A DNA stretch of 64,000 bases from Flavobacterium sp. W4I14. Lineage in GTDB: Bacteria; Bacteroidota; Bacteroidia; Sphingobacteriales; Sphingobacteriaceae. The translations under genes and the position numbers were made by a program. How positions within the stretch are numbered: position 1 is the first letter of the stretch; each line of letters opens with the position of its first letter. This document shows, in pieces, positions 1 to 7,517 of the stretch. The stretch covers positions 5,146,001 to 5,210,000 of the forward strand of contig JAUSZU010000001.1 of assembly GCA_030817875.1 (NCBI GenBank). Reading direction: 5' to 3'. The notes below the pieces were generated by a model. That model did no database searches. It was given only the letters and a program-made list of their open reading frames with translations, and had not been told where the DNA came from.

Positions 1-1
1 C

Positions 2-544
2 GAACATGTGGTGCAGGATTATGCTACGGTTGGATTATCGTTAAAGGCGCATCCGGTAAGTTTTGTACGGGATCAATTGGATATGTTACGCATCCGTTCC
101 TGCCATGCAATCAACAATGAGGCAGCTGATGGGCAACTGGTAAAAGTAGCGGGATTGGTGCTGGTACGGCAACGACCAGGTACGGCTGGCGGAGTTTGTT
201 TTATCACTATTGAGGATGAAGGGGGTTATTCTAACCTGGTGGTATTTGAAAAGCTTTTTGAGACCTACCGTAAGGAAATTCTGCATTCGCGGCTGTTGAT
301 GGTAGAAGGACGCTTGCAACGTGAAGGCCAGGTGGTACACGTGATTGTGAGCAAGTGTTTTGATTTTACAAAGATGCTGGGCAAACTTTTGCAAAGGGAA
401 ACAGATGATCTGCCTGTGTTAACGCTATCGCGTGGTGATGAAAAAGCGACACTTGGTGTGGCCCAAAATAAACGAGCACAGGTTCGGGAGGATGTGAACA
501 AGAAAGCTAAAGATGCTTTTCATGTGGGGAGGAATTTTAAATAG
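2..544 (+). CDS. dnaE2: Error-prone DNA polymerase III alpha subunit, C-terminal end (partial)
   Basis: The reading frame is open from the first bases of the window, so the 5' part of the gene lies outside. The visible 180 residues contain the segment GLSLKAHPVSFVR, typical of the C-terminal part of DnaE2/ImuC, followed by an OB-fold-like stretch (VKVAGLVLVRQRPGTAGG, then FITIEDEGG) that in this family binds single-stranded DNA. DnaE2 is a translesion polymerase of SOS mutagenesis and usually works with ImuA and ImuB; those partners would be expected upstream, outside the window. The internal ATG at 8 is not the real start. The gene ends with TAG at 542-544 and no clear terminator follows. 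Family assignment is confident; function follows from the family. Confidence 0.88.
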   Translation, partial: EHVVQDYATVGLSLKAHPVSFVRDQLDMLRIRSCHAINNEAADGQLVKVAGLVLVRQRPGTAGGVCFITIEDEGGYSNLVVFEKLFETYRKEILHSRLLMVEGRLQREGQVVHVIVSKCFDFTKMLGKLLQRETDDLPVLTLSRGDEKATLGVAQNKRAQVREDVNKKAKDAFHVGRNFK

Positions 545-722
545 AGAACAGCGAAATGAGGTGGAATGCTGGCATCAAGAGTGGGGGGTTGTTTACCTGA
601 CAGCGTTTTTATAAAATTATATTCTTTAACAAAAAAAAATTATCTTAGTTTAATTTATAGCTGGGGAGAAATATCACGATCTTTTCAGCAAATCCATCTG
701 TTAATCTCTTAAACACAAACAA

Positions 723-1703
723 ATGCGCCTCATCCAATACTTTTCAATTGCTTTAATAACCATGTTTTTCTCAATAGATGTTTTCGCTAACGACCCAGAG
801 GGTTGGAAGGCACTTAAGGATGCTATTGAGAAAACGGCATTTAATGATGTGTCGAAACTTCAGGGGCGCACCTTTGACCTGGTGATTCCAGGCGGAACTA
901 ATGAGTATCAGCTAGGTGTCGAACCTGAAAATGCATTTAGGGTTGAACGATTGGCGCCAGATAAGTTCCGGCTTACCGTTATCAGTCCGCAGGCACTGGT
1001 CAAACAGGGGCCGCTGCTTAGTTATCATCCAATCGGTTGGTCATTAAAAAAGAAAGATCCTTTTACTATTAGCATTGAAGGGGCAGCTACCTGTAGTTAT
1101 GAGGTAGTCTTCCGCCAAACTGGAGCTGGCGAATTAGACCTTTCGAAGTTTGAGGCCGATTACGATATCACTTATGAAATATCAAATCAGAGTGCTATAT
1201 CGTCGATAAGTCGTCAGGGAAAAGGATATCTTATCATGAGGGTTCCTAATGCACAAGGAGAAACCAAGATGCGGCTGAGGATGAAAAAGAAAAGCGGTGA
1301 TGAAGATTTAATGACAGGCTGGATTGTGATCCCTGCATGTAAGACAGGTGAAGTACCGTTGGTGCCAAAGCCACAGGATATTCCGGTGACGCCCAGCGTA
1401 GCTCCTGAGCCTGCTTCGGGTATGATTACGCTAAAAACCGAGGGAATTAGTTTTTGTCAGGAATCAACTGGGCTTTACTGTTCAACGCTAACTGTAAAGG
1501 CTACCAACATCGGAAGCAGAACCGTGAGGTGTAACTCAATCTGGTTTCATATGATCGATGGGGACACCGTAATCGGGAAAACTCAGCGTTGGGTAGAATT
1601 GAATGCGGGCCAAAGTACAATATTTGAGGTTGTTATAAAATCAACCTACAGGCCCGCAAGTTTTAGTTTTGATTGGGTCAAAACGGATTGCTTTTATAAG
1701 TAA
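723..1703 (+). CDS. Secreted protein of unknown function, two domains
   Basis: I do not recognise a family. The 326-residue product starts with a signal peptide (hydrophobic core after MRLIQYF, likely cleavage near FANDPE). Residues about 25-210 form a beta-rich domain, a proline-rich linker follows (roughly 215-235), and the C-terminal 90 residues have several cysteines (SFCQ, LYCST, RCNS, DCFYK) and read like a small beta-sandwich with a DUF4352-like character. It is probably exported to the periplasm or cell surface. It stands alone: a 178 bp gap separates it from dnaE2, and it converges on the lipoprotein gene at 1893-2444. Confidence 0.7.
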   Translation: MRLIQYFSIALITMFFSIDVFANDPEGWKALKDAIEKTAFNDVSKLQGRTFDLVIPGGTNEYQLGVEPENAFRVERLAPDKFRLTVISPQALVKQGPLLSYHPIGWSLKKKDPFTISIEGAATCSYEVVFRQTGAGELDLSKFEADYDITYEISNQSAISSISRQGKGYLIMRVPNAQGETKMRLRMKKKSGDEDLMTGWIVIPACKTGEVPLVPKPQDIPVTPSVAPEPASGMITLKTEGISFCQESTGLYCSTLTVKATNIGSRTVRCNSIWFHMIDGDTVIGKTQRWVELNAGQSTIFEVVIKSTYRPASFSFDWVKTDCFYK

Positions 1704-1772
1704 ACCAGTATTGTATATTTTGGTTGGTCAAATTTAAGATTTGTTGAGTTTTGAATAGGTCTTAAATAAGGG

Positions 1773-1883
1773 AAAAGCTATGGTAGCTACCCCCAAGCTT
1801 TTTTATCAACTATGTTGTCTATAAAGTGTATTTAGCGGCTAAGCCATGGTTTAACCCAAATGCATCGCACCTGGATTAAACCA
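1773..1883. terminator. Two hairpins between convergent genes
   Basis: Between the convergent genes are two inverted repeats. The first (1773-1804) pairs AAAAGCT with AGCTTTTTT, encloses the palindrome GGTAGCTACC and ends in a T-run, so it fits a terminator for the plus-strand gene. The second (1847-1883) pairs TGGTTTAACCCA with TGGATTAAACCA with one mismatch and lies just after the stop of the minus-strand gene. Terminator function is inferred from position and shape. Confidence 0.5.
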
Positions 1884-1892
1884 TTACTTATT

Positions 1893-2444
1893 TCATTGGC
1901 CCCAGTTTACCTGGATGTTATTTTTTTGGGCGTAGGTTTTACCTTTTTCCATTAAGGCATTAAAGTTTTGCTCAAAACGGGCACCATATTTCTGGTCGAT
2001 GCTGTTGATAATTTCATCTTTGGTACTTTGGCTGCCTTTGCTGTCGCACAGTTTAGCGTAAGCCAGGTATTCGTTTTTATAAACGGGGATGACCAGTTCG
2101 TACAATTGCTGCGAAAGGGCTTTAATTTCTTTTTCTTCATCGCCAGAGGCGGAGAGCTTTTTTACCTTTTCGAGCGATTGTTCGAGGTATAATATTTTGT
2201 TGTTGAGGTTGGTGGCGGCTTCGTTGCCTTTCTTTTTACTGGATGGGATATCGGGATATTCTTTGGTTTCGTCGTTGATGTGGCGGGCCAGGTCGGCGCT
2301 GGCAAAATCGTTGATCATATTGGTGTTTAAGATGGCAATGTCGAAGAAACGTTCTGGCGTTTCAGAACAGGCTGAGAGGAAAAGGGTAAATAGGATTAAA
2401 AGTGATACTAATGGTTTTGGGGATAGTGCTGGTAATTTGTTCAT
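1893..2444 (-). CDS. Small lipoprotein of unknown function
   Basis: The 183-residue product has a type II signal peptide with lipobox LSAC (cysteine near residue 26), so it should be lipid-anchored. The mature part is charged and strongly helical, with a central segment (about 70-120) that looks like a coiled coil (LNNKILYLEQSLEKVKKL). I recognise no named domain; the layout resembles small LemA-like or DUF3053-type helical lipoproteins but this is only a resemblance. The gene has its own upstream region, which leads into the tandem repeat block at 2531. Confidence 0.72.
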   Translation of the reverse strand: MNKLPALSPKPLVSLLILFTLFLSACSETPERFFDIAILNTNMINDFASADLARHINDETKEYPDIPSSKKKGNEAATNLNNKILYLEQSLEKVKKLSASGDEEKEIKALSQQLYELVIPVYKNEYLAYAKLCDSKGSQSTKDEIINSIDQKYGARFEQNFNALMEKGKTYAQKNNIQVNWGQ

Positions 2445-2530
2445 GATCTAAATGGGTTTTCCTTATGAAATTTAAGCTTCGGTAGGAGCAAAGATTGAGC
2501 CGAATTTTTAGTCCGAAGTCGGGAGTTGAG

Positions 2531-3150
2531 CATCACGCCATCATGAATTAACGAAATGGCAGGGCTTTTTGCCACGGAAACACGGAATGCACGGATATTT
2601 GAGCGAGATTGTGCTGAATTGGGACGGAAATGAAAATCTTTTGATTTGAACCATATAAGATATAGAAGTTTCATATAAGCTCGGGGGGCTTATATTTTCT
2701 TAAATTCCTCATATGGTAATGCATTGAGCTTTGTCGATCAACACGCCATTATGAATTAACGAAATGGGAGGGCTTTTTTGCCACGGAAACACGGAATGCA
2801 CGGATATTTGAACGAGATTGTGCTGAATTTGGACGGAAGTGAAAATCTTTTGATTTGAACCATATAAGATATAGAAGGTTTATATAAGCTCGTGGGTCTT
2901 ATATTTTCTTAAATTCCTCATATGGTAATGCATTGAGCTTTGTCGATCAACACGCCATTATGAATTAACGAAATGGGAGGGCTTTTTTGCCACGGAAACA
3001 CGGAATGCACGGATATTTGAGCGAGATTGTGCTGAATTGGGATGGAAGTGAAAATCTTTTGATTTGAACCATGTAAGATATAGAAGGTTCATATATAAGC
3101 TCGGGGTTCTTATATTTTCTTAAATTCCTCATGGTAATGCATTTGAGCTT
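2531..3150. repeat. Three tandem copies of a 208-209 bp repeat
   Basis: The sequence around GAATTAACGAAATGG recurs at 2545, 2753 and 2962, giving periods of 208 and 209 bp. Each unit also contains CCACGGAAACACGGAATGC, a segment ending in CTTTTGATTTGAACCAT, a short inverted element (TATAAGCTCG ... CTTATATTTT) and CATTGAGCTTTGTCGATCA at the junction. The copies differ at few positions, mostly single-base changes and homopolymer length, so the duplication looks recent. The short open frames inside are not convincing genes. This block and the REP-like piece at 3155-3260 fill the gene-free stretch 2445-3338. Confidence 0.9.
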
Positions 3151-3154
3151 TAAG

Positions 3155-3260
3155 ATTAGCTTCGCTGAGCACTGCGTGGTTCCCGCCTGCGCGGGATCCG
3201 ATAGCTATCGGATGACGACTGCTTTTTACGCCCAGCTCTGTGCCTTTGTGCCTGCTCTTT
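3155..3260. repeat. REP-like intergenic element with CCGATAGCTATCGG palindrome
   Basis: The stretch carries TTCCCGCCTGCGCGGGA (an inverted repeat) followed directly by the perfect palindrome CCGATAGCTATCGG at 3198-3211 and GATGACGAC. The same palindrome is found at 9994 and 13518, and the flanking GCACTGCGTGGTTCCC recurs near 10227. It belongs to the dispersed repeat family of this genome and lies downstream of thiF, where it may form a transcript-end hairpin. Confidence 0.7.
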
Positions 3261-3338
3261 GTGCCCTCTGTGGTTAAAAAATGAAATTGGGTTGGCGTTT
3301 GGCCAACAGTTAACCAATTTAAAAATTAACCAATTGAA

Positions 3339-4376
3339 CTAAATCCCCTCCCTCAAACTATATACTTCTCCTTCATAAATCCTTGCCAATAGTAGCACGG
3401 CCATTTTGCTTCTCTGCCCGGTTTGGCAATAACACACTACTTTTTTGTTTTTTGGGATAACTGCAACCGACTCACTAAGTTCGTACAGCGGAAGGTTGAT
3501 ACCCCCAATATTGCTATCTTCATGTTCATAGCTTTCGCGCACATCTATTAAAAAAACTTCATTCGCATTGGTTTCCAGCCAACTATCCAATGTTGTTTTA
3601 TCGATTTCTGGTAGGGCTTTGTCGGTTTTGGCGGGCGCTGGTTTTGTGGTATCAGTTGGTTTTTTAGCAGCAATTTTAAATACCAGCACGGCATTGTTCA
3701 ATGCATTAACAGTCATCAGTTTGCCCGAAAGTGTTTCGCCAATGCCACAGATTAATTTTAAAGCTTCATTGGCCATATATAGGCCTATTAGGCCAGGTAA
3801 AATGCCAATTACCCCTCCTTCTACACAGTTAATACTTTCAGTTGGCGGTGCCGGATAAAGATCTCTGTAGTTTGCGCCGCCCTGGTGGTTAAATACCGCA
3901 ACCTGACCTTCAAACTGTAAAATAGAGCCAAAAATAAGTGTTTTGCCTATAGCCACACAGGTATCGTTTACCAGGTAGCGGGTGGTAAAATTATCCGAGC
4001 AATCGACTACCAGATCATAATCCTCGCAAATATTCACCGCATTATCGGCCCTAAAACGTTCGTGATAGGCACTGAACACCACATGCGGATTAAGCAATTG
4101 GAGTTTCGCAGCGGCAGTTTTTGCTTTAGGTTGCCCAATATCGGTATGGTTGTATAAAATTTGCCGGTGCAGGTTGCTCAATGCTACCACATCATCATCT
4201 ACAATCCCGATTGTGCCTACGCCTGCTGCGGCCAGATACTGCAATACCGGGCAGCCCAAACCACCTGCGCCGATAACCAATACTTTGGCGGCTTTTAGCT
4301 TTTCCTGTCCGGCGGGGCCTAGTTCAGGCAGGATCATCTGCCTGTTGTAACGGTTCAGTTCTTCTTTTATTAACAT
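3339..4376 (-). CDS. thiF: ThiS adenylyltransferase ThiF/MoeB family with C-terminal rhodanese domain
   Basis: The enzyme activates the ThiS C-terminus with ATP for sulfur transfer in thiazole synthesis. The N-terminal half is an E1-like ThiF/MoeB domain with nucleotide motif VIGAGGLGCPVLQYLAAAG, then DDDVV..SNLHRQILY and DCSDNFTTRYLVND. Residues about 265-345 are a rhodanese domain with active-site loop CYCQTGQRS, so the protein may also carry the persulfide sulfur. I start it at the ATG at 4376 (protein begins MLIKEELNRYNRQMILPELG, as in homologues); it overlaps the thiH stop by seven bases. A longer frame to 4412 would overlap thiH by 43 bp. It is the last gene of the operon. A MoeB role in molybdopterin synthesis is possible but context favours thiamin. 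Confidence 0.9.
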   Translation of the reverse strand: MLIKEELNRYNRQMILPELGPAGQEKLKAAKVLVIGAGGLGCPVLQYLAAAGVGTIGIVDDDVVALSNLHRQILYNHTDIGQPKAKTAAAKLQLLNPHVVFSAYHERFRADNAVNICEDYDLVVDCSDNFTTRYLVNDTCVAIGKTLIFGSILQFEGQVAVFNHQGGANYRDLYPAPPTESINCVEGGVIGILPGLIGLYMANEALKLICGIGETLSGKLMTVNALNNAVLVFKIAAKKPTDTTKPAPAKTDKALPEIDKTTLDSWLETNANEVFLIDVRESYEHEDSNIGGINLPLYELSESVAVIPKNKKVVCYCQTGQRSKMAVLLLARIYEGEVYSLREGI

Positions 4377-5494
4377 GATTTTTGGATCAAACTCATATCC
4401 CAATCTTTCCAAATAGGCTCGTAACCCTGTTTTCTGATCATGGCGGCAATTTCCTGTGCCGAACGTTCGTCAGATATTTCGAACTGCTCTAACGATTGTG
4501 GTTCCACTTCGTAACCACCGGGATTGGTTTTAGAACCCGCACTAATGGCGGTAATGCCGAGCTTAATGACCTGGTTACGGAAAGCTACGGTTTCGCGGGT
4601 AGAAATAGACAGCTCTACTTCGCTATTAAATAAGCGGTAGGCACAGATCAGCTGCACCAATTCTTTATCGTTCATCACCACTTTAGGTTCTAAACCGCCG
4701 CTAAAAGGCCGCAGCCTGGGGAAAGAAATACTGAATTTACTTTGCCAATATTGTTTTTCGAGATAAGAGAGATGCAGGGCCGTAAAAAATGAATCTGTTC
4801 GCCAGTCTTCCAGTCCGATTAAAACCCCAAGCCCCATTTTGTGGATCCCGGCCTGCCCCAGGCGGTCAGGCGTTTCTAAGCGGTACAGGAAGTTTGATTT
4901 TTTGCCTTTTGGATGGTGTTTCCGGTAATCATCCTGATGGTAGGTTTCCTGGTAAACCAATACCGTATTTAACCCGTGCGGAATAAGGGTTTCGTAGTCG
5001 GCTACATCCAAAGGCTGCACCTCCATGGATATATGCGCAAAATGTGGACTGATGAGGTCTAATACTTTTTTAAAATAATCGGTGTGTACACTTTGGTTGG
5101 CCTCGCCTGTTACCAGCAGCACATGGTCGTAGCCCATACCCTTAATTACGGCCACTTCCTGCATAATTTCCATTGGGTTGAGCGTTCTGCGCCTTACCTT
5201 ATTGTCATAACTGAAACCGCAATAGGTACAGATGTTATTGCATTCGTTGGAAAGGTAAAGCGGTATATACATTTGGATTACCCGACCGAAACGGTCTAAA
5301 GTTAAGCGCTGACTGATCTGCGCCATATCTTCGAGATAAGGCAACGCTACGGGAGAAATAAGTGCTTTAAAATCTTCCAGGTCACGCTGTGTATTATTTA
5401 ATGCCCGCTCTACATCTGCAGCCGTTTTATCGTAAATACTGGCCTTGGCATCGTCCCAATTGTAAGCTTCGAATACGTCGTTAAAACTCTTCAT
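4370..5494 (-). CDS. thiH: 2-iminoacetate synthase (radical SAM)
   Basis: ThiH cleaves tyrosine to dehydroglycine (2-iminoacetate) and p-cresol, supplying the glycine-derived part of the thiazole ring. The 374-residue length fits the family. The radical SAM cluster motif C-x3-C-x2-C is visible as CNNICTYCGF near residue 85, and the conserved ISFPRLRPFSGG stretch is present. Having ThiH rather than the oxidase ThiO implies an oxygen-independent route. The start overlaps the end of thiG by 14 bp and the stop overlaps the thiF start, so the three genes are probably translationally coupled. Confidence 0.95.
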   Translation of the reverse strand: MKSFNDVFEAYNWDDAKASIYDKTAADVERALNNTQRDLEDFKALISPVALPYLEDMAQISQRLTLDRFGRVIQMYIPLYLSNECNNICTYCGFSYDNKVRRRTLNPMEIMQEVAVIKGMGYDHVLLVTGEANQSVHTDYFKKVLDLISPHFAHISMEVQPLDVADYETLIPHGLNTVLVYQETYHQDDYRKHHPKGKKSNFLYRLETPDRLGQAGIHKMGLGVLIGLEDWRTDSFFTALHLSYLEKQYWQSKFSISFPRLRPFSGGLEPKVVMNDKELVQLICAYRLFNSEVELSISTRETVAFRNQVIKLGITAISAGSKTNPGGYEVEPQSLEQFEISDERSAQEIAAMIRKQGYEPIWKDWDMSLIQKSC

Positions 5495-6251
5495 CTAAAA
5501 ATGCGGTTAGTGGGCTGCTTGCTGCAGCATAGTGTGTTTGGGCGCCTAATTTAGACTCAAAAGCCATTCTGCCGGCCTCTACAGCCATTTTAAAGGCAAT
5601 GGCCATATGGGTTGGATCTTTGGCTATGGCAATGGCGGTGTTCACCAAAACGGCATCGGCACCAATTTCCATGGCTTTGGCCGCATCAGATGGTGCGCCT
5701 ATGCCGGCATCAATAATGACCGGAACCCTGCTTTGGCTGATGATAATCTCTAAAAAATCGATGGTTCTTAATCCCTTGTTACTGCCAATGGGAGAGCCAA
5801 GCGGCATTACCGCTGCCGTGCCCACATCTTCCAAACGTTTACATAAAACGGGGTCAGCATGGATATAAGGCAAAACCACAAAACCGAGTTTAACCAGTTC
5901 TTCGGTGGCTTTTAAGGTTTCGATCGGATCGGGCATGAGGTATTTCGGATCTGGATGGATTTCCAGTTTGATCCAGTTGGTTTCTAAGGCTTCGCGTGCC
6001 AGTTGAGCGGCAAAAACGGCTTCTTTTGCATTGCGTACACCAGAGGTATTGGGCAATAAATTAATGTGCGGATATTTGAGGTGATGAAGGATATCATCGT
6101 CCTTGCCTTTTAAATCTACACGTTTGAGCGCTACGGTAACCAGTTCGGAGGCCGAAGCAATTAAGGCACTTTCCATCTCTTTGGCAGAGCTGAATTTTCC
6201 GGTACCGGTAAAGAGGCGGGAGCTAAAGGTTTGATCTGCTATGGTTAACAT
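5481..6251 (-). CDS. thiG: Thiazole synthase
   Basis: ThiG assembles the thiazole phosphate carboxylate from deoxyxylulose 5-phosphate, ThiS thiocarboxylate and dehydroglycine. The 256-residue protein has the TIM-barrel signatures of the family: SRLFTGTGKF at the N-terminus, the lysine-containing segment VTVALKRVD, LLPNTSGV, KLEIHPDPKYLMPD, AVMPLGSPIGSNKGL and the phosphate-binding VIIDAGIGAPSDAAKAMEIGADAVLVNTAIA. It sits 11 bp after thiE and overlaps thiH. I see no missing motif. Confidence 0.96.
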   Translation of the reverse strand: MLTIADQTFSSRLFTGTGKFSSAKEMESALIASASELVTVALKRVDLKGKDDDILHHLKYPHINLLPNTSGVRNAKEAVFAAQLAREALETNWIKLEIHPDPKYLMPDPIETLKATEELVKLGFVVLPYIHADPVLCKRLEDVGTAAVMPLGSPIGSNKGLRTIDFLEIIISQSRVPVIIDAGIGAPSDAAKAMEIGADAVLVNTAIAIAKDPTHMAIAFKMAVEAGRMAFESKLGAQTHYAAASSPLTAFLDEEF

Positions 6252-6262
6252 ATCTGTAATTT

Positions 6263-6898
6263 TTAAATCGAATGAATACTGAACTTGCTGTTTATTTCTT
6301 CAAGAACTGCGGCTGTTTGTGTTTGGTTGGTGAGCGCTGCCGAGATGGCAATTCCGTAAATTCCGGTTTCGAGTATAGCCGGAATATCTGCGGCTTCAAT
6401 GCCACCTATGGCAATAATGGGGGTGCTGATTCCAGCTTTTCGCACTTTTTCCATTAGTTTTTGGTAGCCTGCTAAACCCACAACCGGGCTCAGGTTTTCT
6501 TTGGTCCGCGTAAACCTAAAGGGGCCAAGGCCAATGTAATCGGCACTCTCTGCTACCCTTTGCAAAATGTGTTCGAAGGTATTGGCTGTGCCGCCGATGA
6601 TCTGGTGTTTGCCGATAATTTTTCTGGCTTCCGGAATGGGCATATCCTGCAGGCCCAGGTGTACACCATAACTATTTACAGCTTTTGCCAGGTACGGAAA
6701 ATCGTTTACGATAAGCTTGGCGCCATACTTTTCGCATAAGGCCTGCGCGGCTTTTGCAAAAGGCAGGATTTCGGCTTCGGCCTGGTTTTTAATGCGGAGC
6801 TGGATCCATTTTCCGCCAGCTTGGAGCACCTGCTCAATGGCATCGATATGGGTGCCTGTTTGAGGCGCTTGCGAGATATATTGTAAGGACTGAATCAT
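6263..6898 (-). CDS. thiE: Thiamine phosphate synthase
   Basis: ThiE couples hydroxymethylpyrimidine diphosphate to thiazole phosphate. The 211-residue protein has the expected motifs in order: GGKWIQLRIK, LIVNDFPYLA, GVHLGLQDMP, IGGTANTFE, GLGPFRFTRTKENLSPVVGL and ISTPIIAIGGIEAADIPAILETGIYGIAISAAL. Of the three ThiE-family proteins in this window it keeps the best match to the substrate-binding loops (VNDF, HLGLQD, TRTK), so it is the most likely true ThiE. Spacing to the neighbouring genes is about 10 bp on both sides. Confidence 0.92.
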   Translation of the reverse strand: MIQSLQYISQAPQTGTHIDAIEQVLQAGGKWIQLRIKNQAEAEILPFAKAAQALCEKYGAKLIVNDFPYLAKAVNSYGVHLGLQDMPIPEARKIIGKHQIIGGTANTFEHILQRVAESADYIGLGPFRFTRTKENLSPVVGLAGYQKLMEKVRKAGISTPIIAIGGIEAADIPAILETGIYGIAISAALTNQTQTAAVLEEINSKFSIHSI

Positions 6899-6908
6899 AT
6901 TGATGTTT

Positions 6909-7511
6909 TTAAAACGGTTGATGGTGCGCCAGGCAATGTTGCTGTGCTTTTTTAAAATTGATTAAAGCCTGATCGGGATCGTTCCAGATGTAGCCCAACA
7001 GCGCAATACCATCGAAATTCATTTCTTTTACCTGATCGATCTGGCTGAGGCCAATGCCGCCCAAAGCGATTAATTTAGTATTGCTGTTAGGCTTGTTTAA
7101 CTGAAAACCGGGAGGGATAACCCCCATGTAACCTGGTTTGGAGAGGCTGTTGAATACCGGGCCATAAAAACTGTAGTGATAGGCCGCAACAGCATCAATA
7201 GCCGATAATTGGTGGATGGATGTGCTTAATACCTGGTTTTTAGGCAGTATAGTAGTCGCTAAGTTTTTTCTGAAACTTTCGGTATGGTGGATTCTATGGA
7301 TATTATAATCGTTGGCCAGTGTATGGAAATGGTGTAAAGCAATGCGGGGATGATATTCAGGTAAAATCCCTTCCACAATTTTGCGGTAATCGGCCTCGCC
7401 GACATTTTCCTTGCGCAAATGAAATACCTGTAAACCGGCTTCGAAAAGCTGGTTTACAAGGTGGCATTCTTCCTCAAAAAGGGTCGGCTTGGCAATTACA
7501 ATCAGTTCCAT
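6909..7511 (-). CDS. ThiE/TenI-like protein
   Basis: This 200-residue TIM-barrel protein belongs to the thiamine phosphate synthase/TenI superfamily: it has FHLRKENVGEADY early and LIALGGIGLSQIDQVKEMNFDGIALLGYIW at the C-terminus. The loops that bind diphosphate in ThiE are altered: IALHHFHTLANDYNIHRIHHT replaces the VND...HLGQ.D pattern, and FYGPVFNSLSKPGY replaces GPxFxTxTK. In Bacillus, TenI is a thiazole tautomerase that feeds ThiE; that role fits its place between thiC and thiE but is inferred. A second synthase activity cannot be excluded from sequence. Confidence 0.8.
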   Translation of the reverse strand: MELIVIAKPTLFEEECHLVNQLFEAGLQVFHLRKENVGEADYRKIVEGILPEYHPRIALHHFHTLANDYNIHRIHHTESFRKNLATTILPKNQVLSTSIHQLSAIDAVAAYHYSFYGPVFNSLSKPGYMGVIPPGFQLNKPNSNTKLIALGGIGLSQIDQVKEMNFDGIALLGYIWNDPDQALINFKKAQQHCLAHHQPF

Positions 7512-7517
7512 AATGGC

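Noticed and set aside
2441..2674. Open frame of 77 codons on the minus strand across the first tandem repeat unit
   Set aside because: It follows repeat sequence, has no domain and is not kept open in the other repeat copies.
2531..3150. CRISPR array
   Set aside because: The repeat unit is 208-209 bp with no spacers, and no cas genes are present.
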